DNA of 9,744 nucleotides, from the NCBI GenBank assembly GCA_014523485.1, contig JAATVK010000111.1, positions 1 to 9,744 of the forward strand. Direction: 5' to 3'. Source of the DNA: Nitrososphaerales archaeon TH5894 (lineage in GTDB: Archaea; Thermoproteota; Nitrososphaeria; Nitrososphaerales; Nitrososphaeraceae). Positions 6,453 through 9,744 of the stretch are shown piece by piece (the first letter of the stretch is position 1; each line of letters opens with the position of its first letter). The notes under the pieces are model-generated. The model did not search any database. It was not told the origin of the DNA and saw only the letters and a program-made list of their open reading frames with translations. A program made the position numbers and the translations under genes.

Positions 6453-6714
6453 GATAAAAATTAGTAAATATTACCTTTTAATTTTAAAATTTCTATTTTA
6501 ACCATTGATTTAACAATAAAATTCTTTTTGAGAAATCTTTCAACTTTAAAATTTCGTAATATTTTATAGTTTTGACTTTATGAAAGAATTTAAATCTTAA
6601 ATTAGTAATTACGTTAACTAAAATTTATTTTATTTTATTTTGAATGTATAAATAGAATAATTGAAGTCTCAAAAATGAATTAATATTTAATAGTTCTAAA
6701 AAGACTAAAAGACC
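6453..6714. promoter_or_regulatory. Divergent promoter region between ZIP transporter and CoA-transferase
   Basis: These 262 bp of very AT-rich DNA hold both promoters. For the ZIP gene, an AT-only palindrome AATTTTAAAATT at 6480-6491 lies 28-39 nt before its TTG and would serve as the TATA region. For the CoA-transferase, TAATATTTAA at 6681-6690 ends 24 nt before the ATG, and a second TATAAATA at 6647-6654 is possible. A spaced inverted pair, TTAGT...ACTAA, lies at 6602-6621. T/A-rich pentamer repeats (TTTTA) lie at about 6625-6641. No coding signal is seen. Confidence 0.45.
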
Positions 6715-8358
6715 ATGTTTTTCAAGACTGTTGATATCTCTACAATAATTTCAAAAATAAAAGATAATTCAGTTTTAGCTATCTCTGGATTCAATATGGC
6801 TTTAACTCCTGAATATCTCATTCATGGATTATTTGAAAATTATTCAAGCCAAGGTCACCCAAAAAATATATTCATAATCTCTGATGCTCTTCCTGCAATC
6901 CCAGGAAGAGGATTGGATAAGATTGCTGAAAATTTGTATAAAGATCAATCACAAGAATTTCTTCGGGGAACTCTTATGCCATTCTTGGGATTTTCACCTT
7001 GGCTTCAAAAAATGGTAACTGATAATAGGATTGAATATTATGGTTGGCCTATTGGTATAGCCGCATATTGGTTTAGAGAAATTGCATCTGGAAGACCTGG
7101 TCTAATTACAAAGATAGGCGTTGATACATTTTTGGATCCAAGAAGAGAAGGTGCAGCACTAAATGAATTAGGAAATAAAAGTGCAACATGCAAAACAAGT
7201 TTAATAGACGTAGGAGGAACAGAATGTCTTTTATATCAAGCACCTAAACCTGATTTTGCGTTTATCAGAGCTTCTACATCTGATGAGAATGGTAATTTAT
7301 CAATGGAGGAAGAAGGAATTAGAGGATCGGTTCTTAGTATTGCTCAGGCTACAAAAGCTAGACCTCAACGAGGACAAGTCATTGCCCAAGTTAAATGGAT
7401 AACAAAATCTGGAACAATAAATCCACGAGATGTTGATGTACCTGGACCATTAATTGATCATGTAGTAGTTTCCCCTAAACAATATCATTGGCAAAGTGGT
7501 ACTATAGAATATGATCCGCGCATTTCATATGAAATAGTACCACCTATTACTAATCCTACCTTTGATATTCTACCTAATGTGTCTATGAAAGACTATGAAA
7601 AGGTAATAGCTAGAAGGGTTGTCTTGGAATTATTAGAGTTATTCGAAAAAAAACAACATCCAGTTTTAGTAAACTTAGGAATAGGAATTCCTGCATTTGT
7701 ATCATCCATTACTTTAGAAGAAGAAATATCTGATTTTATAGTAACTATACTAGAGTCTGGCCAATGGGGAGGGATTGCTCTTACTGGATATGATTTCGGA
7801 TTGGCAATAAGTCCATTTGCACTGTCTACAATGCCTGATGTATTTTCTAATTTTGAAGGAGGAATAATAGATGTTGCTTCACTAGGCTTTCTGCAGATTG
7901 ACAAAAATGGAAATGTGAATCCATCTATTTTACCCGATAAAATCTTTGGTCCTGGTGGATTCCCTGTAATTGCGGGGGGAGCACCTAGAACCTATTTTGC
8001 AGGATCATTTACTGCAGGACAAAGTAAAATTTCTGTTTCAAATAACAAATTACAAATTCAAAATGATGGATCGGTAATAAAATTTGTTGACAGTGTTTAC
8101 AAAGTTGTATTTAGCGGTCATCAGGCTATTAAATATGGCCATGATATTCTGTATATAACTGAAAGAGCAGTGTTTAAACTAAATGCAGATGGAATAATAC
8201 TTGAAGAAATTGCACCTGGTATTGATCTTGATAAAGATGTATTATCAAAAATGGATTTTAAACCTAGATTGGGTATAGTAAAAGAAATGGATTGGCGATT
8301 ATTCAAAGATGATAAAATGGACATTAAGAATGAATTTTTTCAAAAAATTAAAAAATAG
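6715..8358 (+). CDS. Acetate/propionate-type CoA-transferase (YdiF/Pct family, COG4670)
   Basis: This is a family I CoA-transferase with alpha and beta halves fused, expected to move CoA between acyl-CoA and a free short-chain acid such as acetate or propionate through a glutamyl-CoA intermediate. The first half has GFNMALTPEYLI near the N-terminus and DVPGPLIDHVVVSP (241-254). The second half has NLGIGIPAFVSSI (320-332), the catalytic Glu347 in TILESGQWGGIAL, GPGGFPVIAGG (412-422), YFAGSFTAG (427-435), and an end-block APGIDLDKDVLSKMDFKP (500-517) typical of the family. At 547 residues the size is right for YdiF/propionate CoA-transferases. ATG at 6715 has an archaeal TATA-like element 25-34 nt upstream, suggesting a leaderless mRNA. 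No beta-oxidation or other acid-metabolism partners lie next to it, so the true substrate is open. Confidence 0.9.
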   Translation: MFFKTVDISTIISKIKDNSVLAISGFNMALTPEYLIHGLFENYSSQGHPKNIFIISDALPAIPGRGLDKIAENLYKDQSQEFLRGTLMPFLGFSPWLQKMVTDNRIEYYGWPIGIAAYWFREIASGRPGLITKIGVDTFLDPRREGAALNELGNKSATCKTSLIDVGGTECLLYQAPKPDFAFIRASTSDENGNLSMEEEGIRGSVLSIAQATKARPQRGQVIAQVKWITKSGTINPRDVDVPGPLIDHVVVSPKQYHWQSGTIEYDPRISYEIVPPITNPTFDILPNVSMKDYEKVIARRVVLELLELFEKKQHPVLVNLGIGIPAFVSSITLEEEISDFIVTILESGQWGGIALTGYDFGLAISPFALSTMPDVFSNFEGGIIDVASLGFLQIDKNGNVNPSILPDKIFGPGGFPVIAGGAPRTYFAGSFTAGQSKISVSNNKLQIQNDGSVIKFVDSVYKVVFSGHQAIKYGHDILYITERAVFKLNADGIILEEIAPGIDLDKDVLSKMDFKPRLGIVKEMDWRLFKDDKMDIKNEFFQKIKK

Positions 8359-8389
8359 CGATGAAGAAATATTGTCTTAACTAGTCAAA

Positions 8390-8394
8390 TTTTT
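8390..8394 (+). terminator. Weak T-tract after the CoA-transferase gene
   Basis: Five Ts followed by ATTT lie about 30 nt past the stop codon, and a second T5 follows about 20 nt later. No hairpin is visible. This is compatible with archaeal U-tract termination but weak. Confidence 0.25.
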
Positions 8395-8583
8395 ATTTGG
8401 TTTCAGTCATAAATTTTTGTAATCTTAGAATTTCTTTAAAAGAGAATTTGAAAATTATTAACACTATTTTTAGTTTTATTTGTTATATATTCTATCAAAT
8501 AATAACCATCTTTTTCCTTACTAATAATGACTTTAAAAAACAATAACAAGAAATAATACTATTGCTAAAATAAATTTAGATTA
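8395..8583. other. Spacer with promoter of the rhodanese-MBL gene
   Basis: AT-rich spacer without coding potential. CTTTAAAAAAC at 8531-8541 is the best TATA-like element. It would place transcription start about 20-25 nt before the ATG at 8584, leaving a very short leader with no obvious ribosome binding site. Confidence 0.35.
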
Positions 8584-9744
8584 ATGTCATCTATTGATAA
8601 TATAGGAGAGAATGAATTTAAAGATGAGGAATCTAATATTATTGGAAAATCAGAAGTTAACGAAGATGAAGAAATAGATGACAGATTAAGAGATGAGATT
8701 AAAAAAGATATGAACATTATAACTCAAAAAGAAAACCAAGACAATAGAGAATCCCAATTTTATTTTGAAATTACATCAGAAGAATTGAAAGAAAAATTAC
8801 AAGACAAATCAGGAAAACCCATAATGATTTTTGATATAGGAAATAAGGAAAGATATCAAAAAGAGCATATTCCAGGCTCAAAATTTGCAGTATGTGACCA
8901 ACAAACAATAAACAGTTTACTACCAAAATTACCAAAAAATATAGACATTGTCTTGGTAGCGGAAGATGAGGATTATACAAGACAGATGGCTCAGATGGCT
9001 AGAGAGAAAGGTGGCCTTAGAACAAGGTATTTGAAAGATGGAATATCTGCTTGGAAAGATGAAAAAACAGAAAGCCAAGATCCAAAGATATCTGCAATAG
9101 ACTTGAAAAATGCAATAGATGAAGATAAAGTAAAGACAGGTAACATATTCTTACTTGATGTAAGGAGTCCTGAAGAGTTTAAGCAATGGAGCATTGAAGG
9201 AAGCAAGAATATTCCTTTAGATCAGATTTCTAGTTCAATAGACGAATTACCAAAAGACAAAGAAATTGTTACCATTTGTCCACAGGGCAACAGAGCAGGC
9301 ATGGCTACTTTCATGCTCCAAAGACAAGGATATAATGTAAAGACTTTAGAGGAAGGACTAAAGGGATGGTCTTCTGCATTTGAGCATTCTTCTCAAGAGT
9401 ATGAGATTGAAAATGGAGAGAGAGTAAAGGTAGTACAGATAAGAAAGATTGGAAAAGGATGTATATCTTATATTGTGTCTTTAGTAGATAACAATACTAC
9501 TTCTAGTGCTGAGGCCATAGTCATAGATCCTGTATTTCCTATCGATGAATATATACGAATTGCTAATGCTGAAATTGGTAGTAGAGCAAAAATAACCAAG
9601 GTATTTGATACACATCTCCATGCAGATCATGTTTCTTCAGCAAGAGAACTAGCAAATAAGATAGATGCACAACTTTATTTTAGCTCCTATGAGGATTATT
9701 CACTAGATAGATATCAAAGAGAAGGTCAAAAGCAAATTATCTTA
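8584..9744 (+). CDS. Rhodanese-rhodanese-metallo-beta-lactamase fusion protein (cut by right edge)
   Basis: The frame runs open from ATG at 8584 to the window end, 387 codons, with no stop. Residues 1-57 are a charged, acidic, probably disordered leader. Residues 60-160 form a rhodanese fold (FDIGNKERYQKEHIPGS, YLKDGISAW), but its active-site loop reads VAEDEDYTRQMA with no Cys, so it is probably inactive. Residues 168-266 form a second rhodanese (LLDVRSPEEFKQWSIEGSKN) with a catalytic loop CPQGNRAG, Cys232. From about 278 a metallo-beta-lactamase fold begins, with the metal motif THLHADHVSSA (His344, His346, Asp348, His349). The motif resembles persulfide dioxygenase/glyoxalase II-like members, so sulfane-sulfur handling is the likely role (inference). 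Known fusions usually put the MBL domain first; here it is last. No signal peptide is seen, so it is cytoplasmic. Confidence 0.92.
   Translation, partial: MSSIDNIGENEFKDEESNIIGKSEVNEDEEIDDRLRDEIKKDMNIITQKENQDNRESQFYFEITSEELKEKLQDKSGKPIMIFDIGNKERYQKEHIPGSKFAVCDQQTINSLLPKLPKNIDIVLVAEDEDYTRQMAQMAREKGGLRTRYLKDGISAWKDEKTESQDPKISAIDLKNAIDEDKVKTGNIFLLDVRSPEEFKQWSIEGSKNIPLDQISSSIDELPKDKEIVTICPQGNRAGMATFMLQRQGYNVKTLEEGLKGWSSAFEHSSQEYEIENGERVKVVQIRKIGKGCISYIVSLVDNNTTSSAEAIVIDPVFPIDEYIRIANAEIGSRAKITKVFDTHLHADHVSSARELANKIDAQLYFSSYEDYSLDRYQREGQKQIIL

Noticed and set aside
6620..6645. Short TTTTA tandem repeats
   Set aside because: Only about three or four copies of an AT pentamer; low-complexity promoter DNA rather than a repeat array.
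7593..7904. Minus-strand open frame inside the CoA-transferase gene
   Set aside because: It is antisense to an intact gene with clear family motifs, and its translation is low-complexity Ser/Ile-rich with no recognisable domain.
8121..8324. Second minus-strand open frame inside the CoA-transferase gene
   Set aside because: Antisense shadow of the conserved C-terminal part; no motif or promoter of its own.
8771..9206. Two minus-strand open frames opposite the rhodanese domains
   Set aside because: The plus strand carries an unbroken 387-codon frame with rhodanese and MBL motifs, so the hydrophobic antisense translations are shadows.
1..9744. CRISPR arrays, tRNA/rRNA genes, insertion sequences, attachment sites
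   Set aside because: I looked for regularly spaced repeats, tRNA-like T-loop (GTTCGAATC) signals, transposase motifs and flanking direct repeats and saw none that could be supported.

Overview
The window is an AT-rich archaeal segment, roughly 30% GC by eye. It is most plausibly from the Nitrososphaeria (Thaumarchaeota). The reasoning is inference: an adenosine-specific kinase family protein (PF04008), an archaeal-looking HypD, A/T-rich TATA-like boxes 25-30 nt ahead of start codons (leaderless style), almost no Shine-Dalgarno sites, and long AT-rich spacers. No rRNA or tRNA is present to fix the taxonomy.

Layout: (1) Positions 1-3311, minus strand, hold a [NiFe]-hydrogenase maturation cluster in the order hypF, hypC, hypD, with hypD cut by the left edge. 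HypF makes the thiocarbamate that becomes the CN ligands, and the HypC-HypD pair assembles the Fe(CN)2CO unit. hypC has its own good TATA box, so hypCD can be transcribed separately from hypF. (2) Positions 3312-3927 hold no intact gene but contain the remains of a CBS-domain gene broken by two frame changes. It is followed by an intact CBS-pair gene (3928-4455, plus) with an odd hydrophobic tail. (3) A convergent adenosine-specific kinase family gene (4537-5019, minus) follows, then a second decayed stretch (5094-5548, minus) whose three reading frames join into a hydrophobic region followed by a Cys-rich knuckle. (4) A ZIP-family metal transporter (5643-6452, minus) and a COG4670-type CoA-transferase (6715-8358, plus) diverge from a 262-bp AT-rich region. 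(5) The right edge cuts a long plus-strand gene (from 8584) encoding an acidic leader, an inactive-looking rhodanese domain, a Cys-containing rhodanese domain and a metallo-beta-lactamase domain. It is likely a sulfur or persulfide enzyme.

Functionally this is a maturation cluster next to unrelated housekeeping and accessory genes. No hydrogenase structural subunit, hypA, hypB or hypE is visible, so those must lie outside. I see no convincing new system. The best leads are a Cys cluster added to HypC, the rhodanese-rhodanese-MBL domain order, two frame-broken genes flanking an intact region, and the use of TTG starts in four of seven genes.
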